Shown: piece by piece, positions 48,133-58,831 of the stretch
How the letters are laid out: the number at the start of each line of letters is the position of its first letter
Position numbering within the stretch: the stretch's first letter is position 1
Assembly (NCBI GenBank): GCA_034112285.1
Contig: JAWUVP010000016.1
Location: forward strand, 25,834 to 89,833
Source of the DNA: JAWUVP01 sp034112285
GTDB taxonomy: Bacteria > Pseudomonadota > Gammaproteobacteria > JABDGN01
DNA: 64,000 nucleotides
Reading direction: 5' to 3'
The notes under the pieces: model-generated
Told to the model about the DNA's origin: nothing
The model's input: the letters and a program-made list of their open reading frames with translations, nothing else
The model's database searches: none
Position numbers and translations under genes: made by a program

Positions 48133-51100
48133 TTAGTCGTCGTCGACTTCCAGTTCCATGTTCATACCGAGTGAACGTACTTCTTTCATTAATACGTTAA
48201 ACGACTCTGGCATGCCCGGTTGCATTTGGTAGTTGCCATCAACGATGTTTTTATACATCTTAGTTCTACCCACTACATCATCCGATTTCACGGTTAACAT
48301 TTCTTGCAAGGTATAGGATGCGCCATAGGCTTCTAAGGCCCAAACCTCCATCTCACCGAAACGCTGACCACCGAACTGGGCTTTACCGCCTAGTGGCTGC
48401 TGGGTGACTAAACTATATGAACCCGTAGAACGAGCATGCATCTTATCGTCCACCAAGTGATCGAGTTTTAAGATGTACATGTAACCCACTGTAATAGGTT
48501 TTTCAAACAGCTCACCTGTGCGGCCATCACGTAACAGGGTTTGTCCTGAAAGAGGCAAATCAGCTAAGGCTAACATTTCTTTAATCTCGACTTCGCTCGC
48601 GCCATCAAATACTGGCGTTGCCATCGGCACACCACCTTTCAAGTTTTGCGCCATAGTCATCACTTCTTCATCACTGAAAGAGTCAATGTCTACTTTTTGC
48701 TCGCCATGAGACTTGTAAATTTTCTTTAACATGCCGCGCATTTTTTCGGTACTTTCTTTGGCTATCAACATCTTATTGATTTTTTTACCAATACCTTTCG
48801 CAGCCCAGCCTAAATGCGTTTCTAGCACTTGGCCAATGTTCATCCGAGAAGGAACACCCAGTGGATTCAACACGATGTCAACAGGGGTGCCATCTTCGCT
48901 ATAAGGCATATCTTCAGTTGGTACGATCATTGAAATCACACCTTTGTTTCCGTGACGACCCGCCATTTTATCACCCGGTTGAATCCGGCGACGTACAGCC
49001 ATATATACTTTAACAATTTTCAAGACGCCCGGCGCCAAATCATCACCTTGGGTGATTTTTTTGCGTTCTTTATCAAATTTCTCATCATGTTCTTTACGAA
49101 CTTCACTCACACGTTCGGCTAATGCTTCTAACTGTAAGTTTGCGGCATCATCACGTAAGCGAATTTCAAACCATTTTTCACGCTCTACTGATTTCAAGTA
49201 TTCAGCGTTGATTTTTTCACCTTTCTTAATGCTGCCAGGGCCACCTTCAGCAATGCTACCATTCACAATGGCACGAGCACGTTGATAAATGTCACCTTCA
49301 AGAATACGCAATTCATCGCGTAAATCTTTTTTCACTGTCGTTAATTTGGCATCTTCAATTTCTAAAGCACGCTTATCTTTTTCCACACCGTCGCGGGTAA
49401 AGATTTGCACGTCAATAACCGTACCTTTCATACCTGAAGGTACACGTTGAGAAGTATCTTTAACGTCTGAGGCTTTTTCACCAAAGATTGCACGTAATAG
49501 TTTTTCTTCTGGTGTTAATTGGGTTTCACCTTTAGGGGTTACTTTACCCACTAAGACGTCACCAGGATTAACTTCAGCACCAATATAAACCACACCACAC
49601 TCATCTAGCTTGGCTAAAGCAGACTCACCAACATTTGGTATGTCAGCCGTCACTTCTTCAGGACCTAACTTGGTATCGCGAGCAATACAGGTGAGCTCTT
49701 CAATGTGAATGCTGGTGTAACGATCTTCCTCAACTAAACGTTCAGAAATTAAGATCGAATCCTCAAAGTTATAACCGTTCCATGACATGAATGCCACGAG
49801 TAAGTTTTGTCCTAACGCTAATTCACCTAAGTCAGTTGATGAACCGTCAGCCAGCACATCACCCTTCTCAATTTTGTCACCAACGCGTACTAATGGGCGC
49901 TGATTCATACAGGTGTTTTGGTTTGAACGGGTGTACTTAATCAAATTATAAATGTCAACGCCGGCTTCGCCTTCAGTCGTTTCTTTATCATTCACTCGAA
50001 CAACAACACGACCTGCGTCAACACCGTCAACAATACCCCCACGTTTAGCAATTGCGGCTACGCCGGAATCACGTGCAACAATACGCTCCATGCCGGTGCC
50101 CACTAAAGGCTTTTCAGCGCGTAACGTTGGCACACCTTGGCGTTGCATGTTTGAACCCATCAAAGCCCTGTTAGCATCATCATGTTCCAAGAAAGGAATT
50201 AACGAAGCCGCTACAGACACAATTTGCTGCGCAGAAATATCCATGTAAGTAATTTTTGTGCGTTCAGCCATAAGTGTCTCACCACGATGACGTGAGGCAA
50301 TTAAATCAGGCACAATGTTATTGTCTTTATCTAATTCAACATTACATTGCCCGATGTAAAAATCACCTTCTTCGATAGCAGATAAATAATGTACTTCGTC
50401 GGTGACTTTTCCATCAATAACTCTGCGTAATGGTGTTTCTAAAAAGCCGTATTCATTGGTACGGGCGTAAATAGAGAGTGAGTTGATCAAACCAATGTTT
50501 GGTCCCTCAGGTGTTTCAATTGGACACACACGACCGTAATGGGTTGGATGCACGTCACGTACTTCAAAACCTGCACGTTCACGTGTTAAACCACCGGGCC
50601 CTAAAGCAGAGACACGACGCTTATGCGTAATACCTGATAACGGATTCACTTGGTCCATAAATTGTGACAATTGCGATGAACCAAAAAACTCTTTCACTGC
50701 AGCCGATACCGGTTTAGCATTGATTAAATCTTGTGGCATTAAGTTTTCAGTTTCAACTAAGCTTAAACGCTCTTTAACAGCGCGCTCTACACGAACTAAA
50801 CCAACACGGAATTGGTTTTCAGCCATTTCACCTACGCAACGAACACGTCGATTACCTAAGTGATCAATATCATCGACCTTGCCCACACCATTACGTATGC
50901 CGAGCAGTTCTTTAATAACAGCAACAATGTCTTCTTTGCTTAAAATAGACTCGCCAGTATCTTCTTGACGGCCCAAACGACGGTTAAACTTCATTCGGCC
51001 CACACCCGATAAATCATACCGTTCGACATCGAAAAATAAATTGTGAAATAACCCTTCAGCAGCCTCTTTAGTTGGTGGCTCACCTGGGCGCATCATACGA

Positions 51101-52215
51101 TAGATTTCAATCAAGGCTTCAAGCGGAGTGCGAGACGCATCGATGCGCAACGTATCCGACATGTAAGGCCCTTGATCAATATCATTGGTGAATAAGGTTG
51201 TTACAGCAGGAATACCCGCAGCACGGATAGCCTCTAATAGCTCAGCAGTCACTTCGCTATTCGCTTCAGCAATGATTTCACCGGTTTCCGGCTCAATAAG
51301 AGGTTCGCTAATCGTTTTGCCAATGAAATATTCATCAGGCACTGACAAGCGCTCAACTTTCGCTTTTTCTAATTGGCGAATATGTTTCATTGTAATACGA
51401 CGACCTTCTTCAACAACAACATTGCTGTCATTGTCTTTGATATCGAACAAGGCAATTTCGCCACGTAAACGTTCAGGAATAAGTCCTAAGAACACATGCT
51501 CTTCTTGAATATAGTATGTATTCATCATGAAGAACGTTTCTAAGATTTCTTCTGTAGAGAAACCTAACGCACGTAAAATAATCGTTGCTGGTAATTTACG
51601 ACGACGATCAATACGCGCAAACAAGCAATCTTTAGGATCAAACTCAAAGTCTAACCACGAGCCACGGTAAGGAATAACTCGGGCCGAAAATAATAATTTA
51701 CCCGATGAATGGGTTTTACCTTTATCGTGCTCAAAGAATACACCAGGTGAGCGATGCAATTGAGAAACGACTACACGTTCTGTACCATTGATAACAAAGG
51801 TTCCGTTTTCAGTCATAAGCGGTAACTCGCCCATGTAAACTTCTTGCTCACGCACTTCTTTGATTTTGTGATCTTTTGAATCTTTATCAAAAACAACTAA
51901 ACGCATTTTAACGCGCATAGGTGCAGCAAAGGTTACACCACGAATACGGCATTCACGGACGTTATACGCGGGTTCACCCAAACGATAACTTACATATTCT
52001 AATTGCGCATTACGCGAATTACTCATAATCGGGAAAATACCTTGGAATGCAGCTTCTAGGCCAACTACGTTACGATCAGCAGGTGCAACATCTTCTTGAA
52101 GAAAATGCTTATAAGAATCAACCTGGGTCGCAAGTAAGTAAGGAACATCTAGAATGTTGCTAAGTTTACCAAAACTTTTACGGATTCGTTTCTTTTCAGT
52201 GTACGAGTACGCCAT
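48133..52215 (-). CDS. rpoB: RNA polymerase beta subunit
   Basis: A 1360-residue protein (E. coli 1342) starting [18 protein letters not shown] chose the ATG at 52215, which matches the E. coli start; four more residues are possible upstream. The rifampicin region reads [19 protein letters not shown], then [20 protein letters not shown]. The residues equivalent to Gln513, Asp516, His526, Arg529 and Ser531 are all wild type, so rifampicin binding should be intact. Near the C-terminus are [13 protein letters not shown] and the switch-region segment [20 protein letters not shown]. Confidence 0.98.
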   Translation of the reverse strand: MAYSYTEKKRIRKSFGKLSNILDVPYLLATQVDSYKHFLQEDVAPADRNVVGLEAAFQGIFPIMSNSRNAQLEYVSYRLGEPAYNVRECRIRGVTFAAPMRVKMRLVVFDKDSKDHKIKEVREQEVYMGELPLMTENGTFVINGTERVVVSQLHRSPGVFFEHDKGKTHSSGKLLFSARVIPYRGSWLDFEFDPKDCLFARIDRRRKLPATIILRALGFSTEEILETFFMMNTYYIQEEHVFLGLIPERLRGEIALFDIKDNDSNVVVEEGRRITMKHIRQLEKAKVERLSVPDEYFIGKTISEPLIEPETGEIIAEANSEVTAELLEAIRAAGIPAVTTLFTNDIDQGPYMSDTLRIDASRTPLEALIEIYRMMRPGEPPTKEAAEGLFHNLFFDVERYDLSGVGRMKFNRRLGRQEDTGESILSKEDIVAVIKELLGIRNGVGKVDDIDHLGNRRVRCVGEMAENQFRVGLVRVERAVKERLSLVETENLMPQDLINAKPVSAAVKEFFGSSQLSQFMDQVNPLSGITHKRRVSALGPGGLTRERAGFEVRDVHPTHYGRVCPIETPEGPNIGLINSLSIYARTNEYGFLETPLRRVIDGKVTDEVHYLSAIEEGDFYIGQCNVELDKDNNIVPDLIASRHRGETLMAERTKITYMDISAQQIVSVAASLIPFLEHDDANRALMGSNMQRQGVPTLRAEKPLVGTGMERIVARDSGVAAIAKRGGIVDGVDAGRVVVRVNDKETTEGEAGVDIYNLIKYTRSNQNTCMNQRPLVRVGDKIEKGDVLADGSSTDLGELALGQNLLVAFMSWNGYNFEDSILISERLVEEDRYTSIHIEELTCIARDTKLGPEEVTADIPNVGESALAKLDECGVVYIGAEVNPGDVLVGKVTPKGETQLTPEEKLLRAIFGEKASDVKDTSQRVPSGMKGTVIDVQIFTRDGVEKDKRALEIEDAKLTTVKKDLRDELRILEGDIYQRARAIVNGSIAEGGPGSIKKGEKINAEYLKSVEREKWFEIRLRDDAANLQLEALAERVSEVRKEHDEKFDKERKKITQGDDLAPGVLKIVKVYMAVRRRIQPGDKMAGRHGNKGVISMIVPTEDMPYSEDGTPVDIVLNPLGVPSRMNIGQVLETHLGWAAKGIGKKINKMLIAKESTEKMRGMLKKIYKSHGEQKVDIDSFSDEEVMTMAQNLKGGVPMATPVFDGASEVEIKEMLALADLPLSGQTLLRDGRTGELFEKPITVGYMYILKLDHLVDDKMHARSTGSYSLVTQQPLGGKAQFGGQRFGEMEVWALEAYGASYTLQEMLTVKSDDVVGRTKMYKNIVDGNYQMQPGMPESFNVLMKEVRSLGMNMELEVDDD

Positions 52216-52285
52216 CTTATGTCTCACCTCAACATCATTTATATGATTTAATTTTTTATGCTTCAGCTCTGAAAGCTAGAAGCGG

Positions 52286-52318
52286 AAAAAGGCCGGAGGT
52301 AATTTTTCACCTCCAGCC
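52286..52318 (-). terminator. rplL-rpoB attenuator
   Basis: On the minus strand GGCTGGAGGT-GAAAAATT-ACCTCCGGCC-TTTTT forms an intrinsic terminator in the 125-nt gap between rplL and rpoB. E. coli has a partial terminator at the same place, which lowers rpoBC expression relative to the ribosomal genes. Confidence 0.85.
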
Positions 52319-52340
52319 TAAGTGACTTGTACTTAGTAGC

Positions 52341-52718
52341 TTATTTAACGTCTACTGTAGCACCAGCTTCTACAAGCTGTTTCTTAACATCTTCAGCTTC
52401 ATCTTTCGATACAGCTTCTTTCACAGTTGCAGGAACGCCTTCAACCATGTCTTTTGCTTCTTTCAAACCAAGACCTGTTAATGCACGAACGGCTTTAATT
52501 ACAGACACTTTATTCGCGCCAAAGCTACTCATAACAACGTCAAACTCAGTTTGCTCTTCAGCAGCGTTAGCAGCATCACCAGCACCAGGAGCGGCAACAG
52601 CCACAGCTGCGGCAGCAGAAACACCAAATTTTTCTTCCATCGCTTCGATCAACTCTACGACTTCCATTACGCTCATATTAGAAATAGTTTCTAACATATC
52701 TTCTTTAGTTACGGCCAT
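52341..52718 (-). CDS. rplL: 50S ribosomal protein L7/L12
   Basis: A 125-residue protein with an N-terminal dimerisation helix, an Ala/Gly-rich hinge ([20 protein letters not shown]) and the C-terminal factor-binding domain ([20 protein letters not shown], then [15 protein letters not shown]). The hinge is slightly longer than in E. coli (121 residues in all). Confidence 0.98.
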   Translation of the reverse strand: MAVTKEDMLETISNMSVMEVVELIEAMEEKFGVSAAAAVAVAAPGAGDAANAAEEQTEFDVVMSSFGANKVSVIKAVRALTGLGLKEAKDMVEGVPATVKEAVSKDEAEDVKKQLVEAGATVDVK

Positions 52719-52750
52719 TTTAATTTCCTCAGTAAATTATTTAAATAAGC

Positions 52751-53278
52751 TTATGCAGCGGCTTTTTGATCACGTACAGCAGCAAAAGTTCTAACCATCT
52801 TCGCAGCAGGCTCATTGAGCGTGCGAGCAAGTTTGGTGACTGGTGCCAACATGACGGACATAAGTTGCGAGATTGCTTCGTCTTTAGTAGGCAATTTAGC
52901 GATAGCAGCCAATTGGCTAGCTTCATATAAATTACCACCGACAGCTAATACTTTAACTTCTAATTTGTCATGATCTTTTGCAAAGTCACGCACTAAACGT
53001 GCAGCAGCACTAGGTTCTGTGCGTGAAAACGCGAGAACCAAAGGGCCTGTTAATGACTCTTGCAAACATGCAAACTCAGTGCCTTCAAAGGCAAGTTTCG
53101 CTAAAGTATTACGCACAACACGCAAATAAACGCCTGAATTACGCGCTTGAGCACGCAGTTCAGTCATTTCACCGACTGATAAACCACGATAATAAGCGAC
53201 TACAGCTGAAACTGAGTCGGCAGCGACTTCAGCAACTTCAGCAACAATCTCTCTTTTATTTTCTAGTCTCAGTGCCAC
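52751..53278 (-). CDS. rplJ: 50S ribosomal protein L10
   Basis: A 175-residue L10 with VVAYYRGLSVGEMTELRAQAR and VVRNTLAKLAFEGTEF; the C-terminal helix region binds L7/L12 dimers. Length is 10 residues above E. coli. It is preceded by a leader with hairpins that should mediate L10 autoregulation. Confidence 0.98.
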   Translation of the reverse strand: MALRLENKREIVAEVAEVAADSVSAVVAYYRGLSVGEMTELRAQARNSGVYLRVVRNTLAKLAFEGTEFACLQESLTGPLVLAFSRTEPSAAARLVRDFAKDHDKLEVKVLAVGGNLYEASQLAAIAKLPTKDEAISQLMSVMLAPVTKLARTLNEPAAKMVRTFAAVRDQKAAA

Positions 53279-53370
53279 GGATATACCTCCGTTATGCCTT
53301 AAAATTTCCTAAGAAAAAATAAGGGCGTTTTACCATGGTGACCGTAAAGATATAATATCAATACTGGCAC

Positions 53371-53460
53371 ACCGTCTGCGTAGGCTTTCATGATTAAGTT
53401 AGCTGGTTTTACAGCTAACACCTACGGTCTTCGACGGCATGGAGCAAAGCTCCTGCCGTT
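53371..53460 (-). promoter_or_regulatory. Ribosomal protein L10 leader
   Basis: In the 190-nt gap between rplA and rplJ the minus strand can form CGGCAGGAGC-TTT-GCTCCATGCCG (53433-53460), then GTTAGCTG-TAAAAC-CAGCTAAC (53398-53419), the latter enclosed by CCTACG/CGTAGG (53421-53426 with 53379-53384). This position and multi-branched layout are as in the known L10 leader at which L10-L12 represses rplJL. Confidence 0.6.
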
Positions 53461-53470
53461 GAATTTTGTA

Positions 53471-54169
53471 TTAAGCTAACTTCAAGCTTGCTGGGTCGAC
53501 AGATATGCCGGTACCCATCGTGCTAGAAACAGTGATTTTTTTCAAATACATGCCTTTAGCTGAGCTAGGTTTTAGCTTTTTCAAGTCAGTAATAATCGCC
53601 ACTAAATTTTCTTCCAAATCAGCAGGAGAAAAACTAGCACGACCAATACTGGTGTGAATAATACCATTTTTGTCCGTACGGTAACGCGCTTGACCCGCTT
53701 TAGCATTCGTTACAGCTGCTGCAACATCTGCAGTAACAGTACCTACTTTAGGGTTAGGCATTAAACCACGCGGGCCTAAAATTTGACCTAATTGACCTAC
53801 AACACGCATAGCGTCTGGGCTGGCAATGACTACGTCAAAATCCATTTCGCCTTTCTTCACTTGCGCTGCTAAATCGTCAAAACCAACAATGTCTGCACCG
53901 GCAGCTTTGGCTTGCTCAGCTTTTTCGCCTTGAGCAAAAACAGCCACTCTAACCGTACGGCCCATGCCTTTTGGCAGGACAGTTGAGCTACGAACCACTT
54001 GATCAGATTTACGAGGGTCAACGCCCAAGTTCACACTGATATCAACTGACTCATCAAACTTAACTTTTGATAAACTTTTTACTAATTCAAATGCTTCGTC
54101 AACAGGGTACAGTTTAGTACTGTCAACGGCTTCACGAATTGCTTTCATTCTTTTTGATAATGTTGCCAT
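53471..54169 (-). CDS. rplA: 50S ribosomal protein L1
   Basis: A 232-residue L1 starting [20 protein letters not shown], with [20 protein letters not shown] and [14 protein letters not shown]. The ATG at 54169 is used because it gives the usual N-terminus and lies 10 nt after rplK; an in-frame codon at 54256 would overlap rplK. L1 represses the rplKA mRNA in E. coli. Confidence 0.98.
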   Translation of the reverse strand: MATLSKRMKAIREAVDSTKLYPVDEAFELVKSLSKVKFDESVDISVNLGVDPRKSDQVVRSSTVLPKGMGRTVRVAVFAQGEKAEQAKAAGADIVGFDDLAAQVKKGEMDFDVVIASPDAMRVVGQLGQILGPRGLMPNPKVGTVTADVAAAVTNAKAGQARYRTDKNGIIHTSIGRASFSPADLEENLVAIITDLKKLKPSSAKGMYLKKITVSSTMGTGISVDPASLKLA

Positions 54170-54179
54170 GATTGCCTCC

Positions 54180-54623
54180 TTATGCTGCGTCAATGTTAAT
54201 ATCAGTTTCGAGACCCATGCTACGTGCACTACCAGCGATAGTACGAACAGCGGCATCTAAACTTGCAGCGGTTAAATCAGGCTCTTTCATTTTAGCAATT
54301 TCTTCTAATTGCTCGCGTGATACTTTGCCCACTTTATCTTTATTAGGTATAGCACTACCGCTCTCAATACCCGCGGCTTTCTTCAACAAAATTGAAGCAG
54401 GCGGTGTTTTGGTAACGAAAGTGAAGCTACGGTCACTGTAAACGGTAATCACAACAGGAGTAGGCAAGCCTTTTTCAACCTTTTGTGTTTTAGCATTAAA
54501 CGCTTTACAGAATTCCATGATGTTAACACCATGTTGACCTAGTGCAGGACCAACCGGAGGACTAGGATTAGCCTCGCCTGCTTTGACTTGCAACTTAATA
54601 TACGATTTTATCTTCTTTGCCAT
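54180..54623 (-). CDS. rplK: 50S ribosomal protein L11
   Basis: A 147-residue protein starting [20 protein letters not shown], with [20 protein letters not shown] and the C-terminal RNA-binding domain [10 protein letters not shown]. It is needed for the stringent response by RelA at the ribosome. Confidence 0.98.
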   Translation of the reverse strand: MAKKIKSYIKLQVKAGEANPSPPVGPALGQHGVNIMEFCKAFNAKTQKVEKGLPTPVVITVYSDRSFTFVTKTPPASILLKKAAGIESGSAIPNKDKVGKVSREQLEEIAKMKEPDLTAASLDAAVRTIAGSARSMGLETDINIDAA

Positions 54624-54689
54624 TTTTATCTCCTTGGGTTCAAACGCACAGCCTATTAGCCATGCTCCCCGTTAACTTTAAAAAATCTT

Positions 54690-55346
54690 TTAACCCTTTT
54701 CTACCTGGCCAAACTCAAGTTCGACGGGTGTAGAACGTCCAAAAATAAGTACTGCAACGCGTAAACGACTTTTTTCGTAGTTTACTTCTTCAACTTCGCC
54801 GTTAAAGTCTGCAAATGGACCTTCGGTAACACGAACAACCTCACCCGGCTCAAACATAACCTTAGGCCGTGGCTTATCAGCACCTTGTTCGATTTGATTT
54901 AACAAGCGATCAGCTTCTTTTTGCGTAATCGGTGCGGGTTTATCACTGGTACCGCCGATAAAGCCATTAACACGTGGCGTTTTACACACCAAATGCCATG
55001 AATCTTCATCCATAACCATCTCGACTAAAACGTAACCTGGGAAAAACTTGCGTTCACTACGACGCTTTTGCCCAGCTCTCATTTCCACAATTTCTTCAGT
55101 CGGCACTAAAATGTCGCCGAACTTATCTTCTAAGCCCTGTAATTTGATTCTTTCAATTAAAGCCTTTTGCACACGGGCTTCATATCCAGAATAAGCTTGC
55201 ACAACATACCAACGTTTCTTGGGGGCATTATTATCGGCAGCTTCGGTTGCTACTTCTGCATTTTCTGCAGTGGTTGTCGCTGCTAGCGACTCGTCTGCTT
55301 GCGCAGCGCTTTCATCAATCATATTTTCATCAACTAAATCTGACAT
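54690..55346 (-). CDS. nusG: Transcription termination/antitermination factor NusG
   Basis: A 218-residue protein. Residues 44-218 are ordinary NusG: the NGN domain from [53 protein letters not shown], and the C-terminal KOW domain [20 protein letters not shown]. The first 43 residues are an acidic, Ala-rich extension ([20 protein letters not shown]) not found in E. coli NusG (181 residues). GAGGG precedes the start. It lies 6 nt after secE. Confidence 0.97.
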   Translation of the reverse strand: MSDLVDENMIDESAAQADESLAATTTAENAEVATEAADNNAPKKRWYVVQAYSGYEARVQKALIERIKLQGLEDKFGDILVPTEEIVEMRAGQKRRSERKFFPGYVLVEMVMDEDSWHLVCKTPRVNGFIGGTSDKPAPITQKEADRLLNQIEQGADKPRPKVMFEPGEVVRVTEGPFADFNGEVEEVNYEKSRLRVAVLIFGRSTPVELEFGQVEKG

Positions 55347-55352
55347 GCGCGT

Positions 55353-55733
55353 TTACCCTCTTTGTCCTGTGAGCATACCAACAGCCCAAAATAAGAAGCT
55401 ATCTAAGCCCCAGATAATGAGTGAGAGTACAATCACCAATGCAATCACTACCATTGTAGTGCGTACAGTTTCTTGTTTGGTTGGCCACACCACTTTATAC
55501 ATTTCATTGCGTGATGCCTTAGCAAAACCAAATGCGGCGCGCCCTTGTGATGTTAGTAACATCACGGCCAAACAAACCACAACTAACACAATCCAGCCGA
55601 TAATACGGATAGATAAGTCAACCATTTGATAATGGTAGTTAGTCCAAACACCACCGATTAAGAGTGCAAGCACCACTAACCAAAGTAAAATGTTCAAACC
55701 AGTATTGGTTGATGTTTGCTTAATATCTGTCAT
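55353..55733 (-). CDS. secE: Preprotein translocase subunit SecE
   Basis: A 126-residue protein with three hydrophobic helices (about residues 12-30, 40-60, 97-118), as in the E. coli type. The conserved amphipathic segment AFGFAKASRNEMYKVVWPTKQETVRTT precedes the last helix. It clamps SecY. It is the first protein gene after tRNA-Trp. Confidence 0.97.
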   Translation of the reverse strand: MTDIKQTSTNTGLNILLWLVVLALLIGGVWTNYHYQMVDLSIRIIGWIVLVVVCLAVMLLTSQGRAAFGFAKASRNEMYKVVWPTKQETVRTTMVVIALVIVLSLIIWGLDSFLFWAVGMLTGQRG

Positions 55734-55757
55734 TTATAACCTTTTAACATTCATAAA

Positions 55758-55833
55758 TGGCAGGCCAGGAGGGAATCGAACCCCCAACCTACGGTTTTGG
55801 AGACCGTCGCTCTGCCAATTGAGCTACTGGCCT
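55758..55833 (-). tRNA. tRNA-Trp (CCA)
   Basis: A 76-nt cloverleaf beginning AGGCCAGTAGCTCAATTGGC with anticodon loop CTCCAAA (anticodon CCA), T arm GGTTCGATTCC and an encoded CCA end. Lies between tuf and secE, as in Pseudomonas and relatives. Confidence 0.97.
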
Positions 55834-55889
55834 GTAAACACAGGGAGCACATGGCTCCCTGTATTATAACGCTTAGTGTCTACCTAAAA

Positions 55890-57080
55890 TCATTCAATAA
55901 TTTTAGTTACAACACCCGCACCTACTGTACGACCACCTTCACGAATAGCAAATTTCAAACCATTTTCCATCGCGATTGGGTTAATCAGATGAACATCAAG
56001 TTTAGTGTTGTCACCCGGCATAACCATTTCAGTACCTTCAGGTAAAATCACTTCACCTGTTACGTCCGTTGTACGGAAGTAAAATTGTGGGCGGTAACCT
56101 TTAAAGAATGGTGTATGACGACCACCTTCATCTTTACTCAACACATAAATTTCAGCTTCGAACTTCGTATGAGGCATGATTGAACCAGGGTGAGCCAATA
56201 CTTGACCACGCTCGACGTCTTCACGTTTAGTACCACGTAATAACACACCAACGTTATCGCCAGCCGAACCTTCGTCAAGCAATTTGCGGAACATTTCCAC
56301 ACCAGTACACGTCGTTTTAGTCGTGTCTTTAATACCCACGATTTCAATTTCGTCACCAACATGAACAATACCACGCTCAACACGTCCTGTAACAACCGTA
56401 CCACGACCTGAAATTGAAAATACATCTTCAATAGGTAGCAAGAAAGGCTTGTCAATATCACGTTCTGGTAATGGGAAGTATGTATCCATTGCTTCCACTA
56501 ATTTAATAATAGCTGGAACACCGATATCACTGGTATCGCCTTCTAACGCTTTAAGCGCAGAACCGATGATCAATGGTGTATCGTCACCTGGGAAGTCATA
56601 AGAGCTTAGCAACTCACGCACTTCCATTTCAACTAATTCGACTAATTCCTCATCATCAACCATATCGGCTTTGTTTAAGAAAACAACGACATGTGGAACG
56701 CCTACTTGGCGAGACAACAAGATGTGCTCACGCGTTTGCGGCATAGGGCCATCAGCTGCAGAACAGACTAAAATAGCGCCGTCCATTTGAGCAGCACCGG
56801 TAATCATGTTTTTCACATAATCGGCATGTCCTGGACAGTCAACGTGCGCATAATGACGTGCTTCACTTTCATATTCAACGTGTGCTGTAGCAATAGTAAT
56901 ACCACGTTCACGTTCTTCTGGTGCATTATCGATGTTTGCGTAGTCTTTAAACTCACCACCGTGCAACTCAGCCATTACTTTTGTTAACGCAGCCGTTAAC
57001 GTTGTTTTACCATGGTCAACGTGACCAATTGTTCCCACGTTTAAATGCGGTTTGGTTCTTTCAAATTTTTCCTTTGCCAC
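55890..57080 (-). CDS. tuf: Elongation factor Tu
   Basis: A 396-residue GTPase with [10 protein letters not shown] (residues 18-27), [25 protein letters not shown] and [11 protein letters not shown], followed by the two beta-barrel domains ([19 protein letters not shown], then GMVMPGDN-like [13 protein letters not shown]). It delivers aminoacyl-tRNA to the ribosome. It is the only tuf in the window, since none follows fusA. The gene is downstream of four tRNA genes in the same direction, as E. coli tufB. Confidence 0.98.
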   Translation of the reverse strand: MAKEKFERTKPHLNVGTIGHVDHGKTTLTAALTKVMAELHGGEFKDYANIDNAPEERERGITIATAHVEYESEARHYAHVDCPGHADYVKNMITGAAQMDGAILVCSAADGPMPQTREHILLSRQVGVPHVVVFLNKADMVDDEELVELVEMEVRELLSSYDFPGDDTPLIIGSALKALEGDTSDIGVPAIIKLVEAMDTYFPLPERDIDKPFLLPIEDVFSISGRGTVVTGRVERGIVHVGDEIEIVGIKDTTKTTCTGVEMFRKLLDEGSAGDNVGVLLRGTKREDVERGQVLAHPGSIMPHTKFEAEIYVLSKDEGGRHTPFFKGYRPQFYFRTTDVTGEVILPEGTEMVMPGDNTKLDVHLINPIAMENGLKFAIREGGRTVGAGVVTKIIE

Positions 57081-57122
57081 AACTACACCTCTATATATGT
57101 TGAGTTAATGTTTACCTAGGAC

Positions 57123-57155
57123 CTTTTGACATTTCGCAATGCGCAATGTCAAAAG
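57123..57155 (-). other. Hairpin between tRNA-Thr and tuf
   Basis: CTTTTGACATT and AATGTCAAAAG (11 bp, perfect) enclose an 11-base loop. It probably stabilises or guides processing of the tRNA-tuf transcript. Confidence 0.5.
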
Positions 57156-57167
57156 ACCCTAATTCTT

Positions 57168-57242
<75 letters not shown>

Positions 57243-57285
57243 CTACCTTTAAAGCCGATAGCCGTTATATCTTGCCACTCGCAAA

Positions 57286-57359
57286 TGGAGCGGGTGATGG
57301 GAATCGAACCCACACGACCAGCTTGGAAGGCTGGGGTTCTACCGTTGAACTACACCCGC
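57286..57359 (-). tRNA. tRNA-Gly (TCC)
   Basis: A 74-nt tRNA starting GCGGGTGTAGTTCAACGGTA, anticodon loop CTTCCAA (TCC), T arm GGTTCGATTCC, ending TCCA. Same place as glyT in E. coli. Confidence 0.96.
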
Positions 57360-57408
57360 AAACTTAGCATGCTGACTCGTTATCCATAACTGTTATCGGT
57401 TCCAATCA

Positions 57409-57493
57409 TGGTGGAGGGGGGAGGATTCGAACCTCCGAAGGATGAACCGTCAGATTTACAGTCTGATCCCTTTGGCCGCTCGGGAACCCCTCC
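57409..57493 (-). tRNA. tRNA-Tyr (GTA)
   Basis: An 85-nt class II tRNA starting GGAGGGGTTCCCGAGCGGCC, anticodon loop CTGTAAA (GTA), with a long variable arm and an ACCA end. Same place as tyrU in E. coli. Confidence 0.96.
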
Positions 57494-57586
57494 TAAACCT
57501 TTTAGCCTTTTGAGAAATTAATATGCTCTAAAGCAATCACTAACTACCCACGGGCAAACTTTGTCCGCCTGGACGAAGAATCGCGT

Positions 57587-57615
57587 ATTCTCCTAAAGCA
57601 CGAGGGTAATGTCAA
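57587..57615 (-). promoter_or_regulatory. Promoter of tRNA-Tyr-Gly-Thr-tuf
   Basis: A consensus TTGACA (minus strand, 57610-57615) is followed after 17 nt by GAGAAT (57587-57592), with a GC-rich stretch (ACGCG) behind it as at growth-rate-controlled promoters. It stands about 95 nt before tRNA-Tyr. Confidence 0.55.
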
Positions 57616-57774
57616 CCTATAAATGCCAGAAAGTTAAAGTATTTTTGATTTAAACCTAGGTTGAAGGCTATAAAGCAAAATCATCGGTCGCGCACAACGC
57701 CAACACCCTAGCAAACACAACGGGTTGGCTGAAAATCGCTTGATTTTTGCATATATGAGGATTACGGTAAAAAA

Positions 57775-57850
57775 TGGAGCCGGTGACAGGAGTTGAACCC
57801 ACGACCCGCTGATTACAAATCAGCTGCTCTACCAACTGAGCTACACCGGC
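57775..57850 (-). tRNA. tRNA-Thr (TGT)
   Basis: A 76-nt tRNA starting GCCGGTGTAGCTCAGTTGGT, anticodon loop TTTGTAA (TGT), T arm GGTTCAACTCC, encoded CCA. Same place as thrU in E. coli, though separated here from tRNA-Tyr by 280 nt holding a second promoter. Confidence 0.96.
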
Positions 57851-57898
57851 TTACTATGACCTACTAACCATAAAGAGTAGTTAGCGTTAAGAAAGGCG

Positions 57899-57927
57899 AT
57901 TCTAGTCAATTTTTCGTTAAAATACAA
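57899..57927 (-). promoter_or_regulatory. Promoter of tRNA-Thr (TGT)
   Basis: TTGTAT (57922-57927, minus strand) and TAGAAT (57899-57904) are 17 nt apart, about 50 nt before the tRNA. Confidence 0.55.
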
Positions 57928-58012
57928 CGCTAATTTACATAATATTTTAAGAAACCCCGCACCCACACCATCTTGCATTTTAAAGGAGGCCTAGAAACGC
58001 CCTTGAAGGTGG

Positions 58013-58831
58013 CTATATCGCCCAGCCATGCTCAATTAAGTCATGGCTAAACTGTGGGCTTTTAAAGTATTGATACTCATTAACCCTGGCCACGGCAATT
58101 TCATCCTGCTGATCCTTGGCATCGATTGCCGGATGACACATAATCAAGCCTTTATCCTGACTTAAGGCTAAAAATTTTAGGAATTGCTCTCTATAATCAC
58201 ACTGCGGTGCAAAATCATAGATGCCGCTAAAGCTTGAATTATGCGCGATATTAGCTTGCGTCAACTTATGTGAAAATTTATTGCCCCCAAGTCCCGCAAT
58301 AATAAACGACTTCATCTTATCGACCTGCTGCAAGGCAAGACCAAAGCCATAGCTTGTTGCACGAAGATAAAAATGCGGGTTAGCTAACAGCTCTTCGTGC
58401 ACAACCTCCAGCAAGGCATCACGCACCACAGGTAGCTGATGGATATGCTGATGGCCATCAATAAAATCTGGGAAACGCTGCATGCTGTGCACAAAGGCTG
58501 CAAGCTGCGCCTGCAACTCAGCCTTAACCTCCGCTTTATTCAAGCGTCGCGCATAACTATTAATAATGAGTGACTTTAGGCTGGGGAGCTGTTTACTAAA
58601 GCTGAGCGGGCTCGTTAAGGCCTCGCCATCGGTTAAATTAAAATGCAGACCAATTTGTGCCGATGTTTTTAATTGTGTCAGCTCCGGGGCTAAGCTTGGC
58701 CATAGGGGCATGTTTGTCATGCAACTGGTAGCCGTAAGTCGTTTTGCTGCAAGCAGCTCAACAATCCCGGCCGACACCGCTGTATTGAATGCGTAATCAT
58801 CAGCGCAAAGGATTAATGACTTAACCCTCAC
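58013..58831 (-). CDS. ChbG/HpnK/NaxD-type (YdjC family) sugar deacetylase
   Basis: A 272-residue protein with the YdjC-family metal motifs CADDYAFN (Asp residues 11-12), IGLHFNLTDGE (His near residue 62) and DGHQHIH (near 124-130). These proteins are zinc or magnesium deacetylases that remove N-acetyl groups from amino sugars. Relatives include ChbG (chitooligosaccharides), HpnK (hopanoid side chains) and Francisella NaxD (undecaprenyl-phosphate GalNAc). It overlaps the upstream glycosyltransferase gene by 11 nt. With the ArnT-like gene nearby, NaxD is the best functional parallel. The product should be cytosolic, as no signal peptide is present. Confidence 0.85.
   Translation of the reverse strand: MRVKSLILCADDYAFNTAVSAGIVELLAAKRLTATSCMTNMPLWPSLAPELTQLKTSAQIGLHFNLTDGEALTSPLSFSKQLPSLKSLIINSYARRLNKAEVKAELQAQLAAFVHSMQRFPDFIDGHQHIHQLPVVRDALLEVVHEELLANPHFYLRATSYGFGLALQQVDKMKSFIIAGLGGNKFSHKLTQANIAHNSSFSGIYDFAPQCDYREQFLKFLALSQDKGLIMCHPAIDAKDQQDEIAVARVNEYQYFKSPQFSHDLIEHGWAI

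Noticed and set aside
50600..50720. Possible rifampicin-resistance change in RpoB
   Set aside because: Differences from E. coli are found at positions equivalent to 518, 523 and 530, but the classical contact residues 513, 516, 526, 529 and 531 are unchanged.
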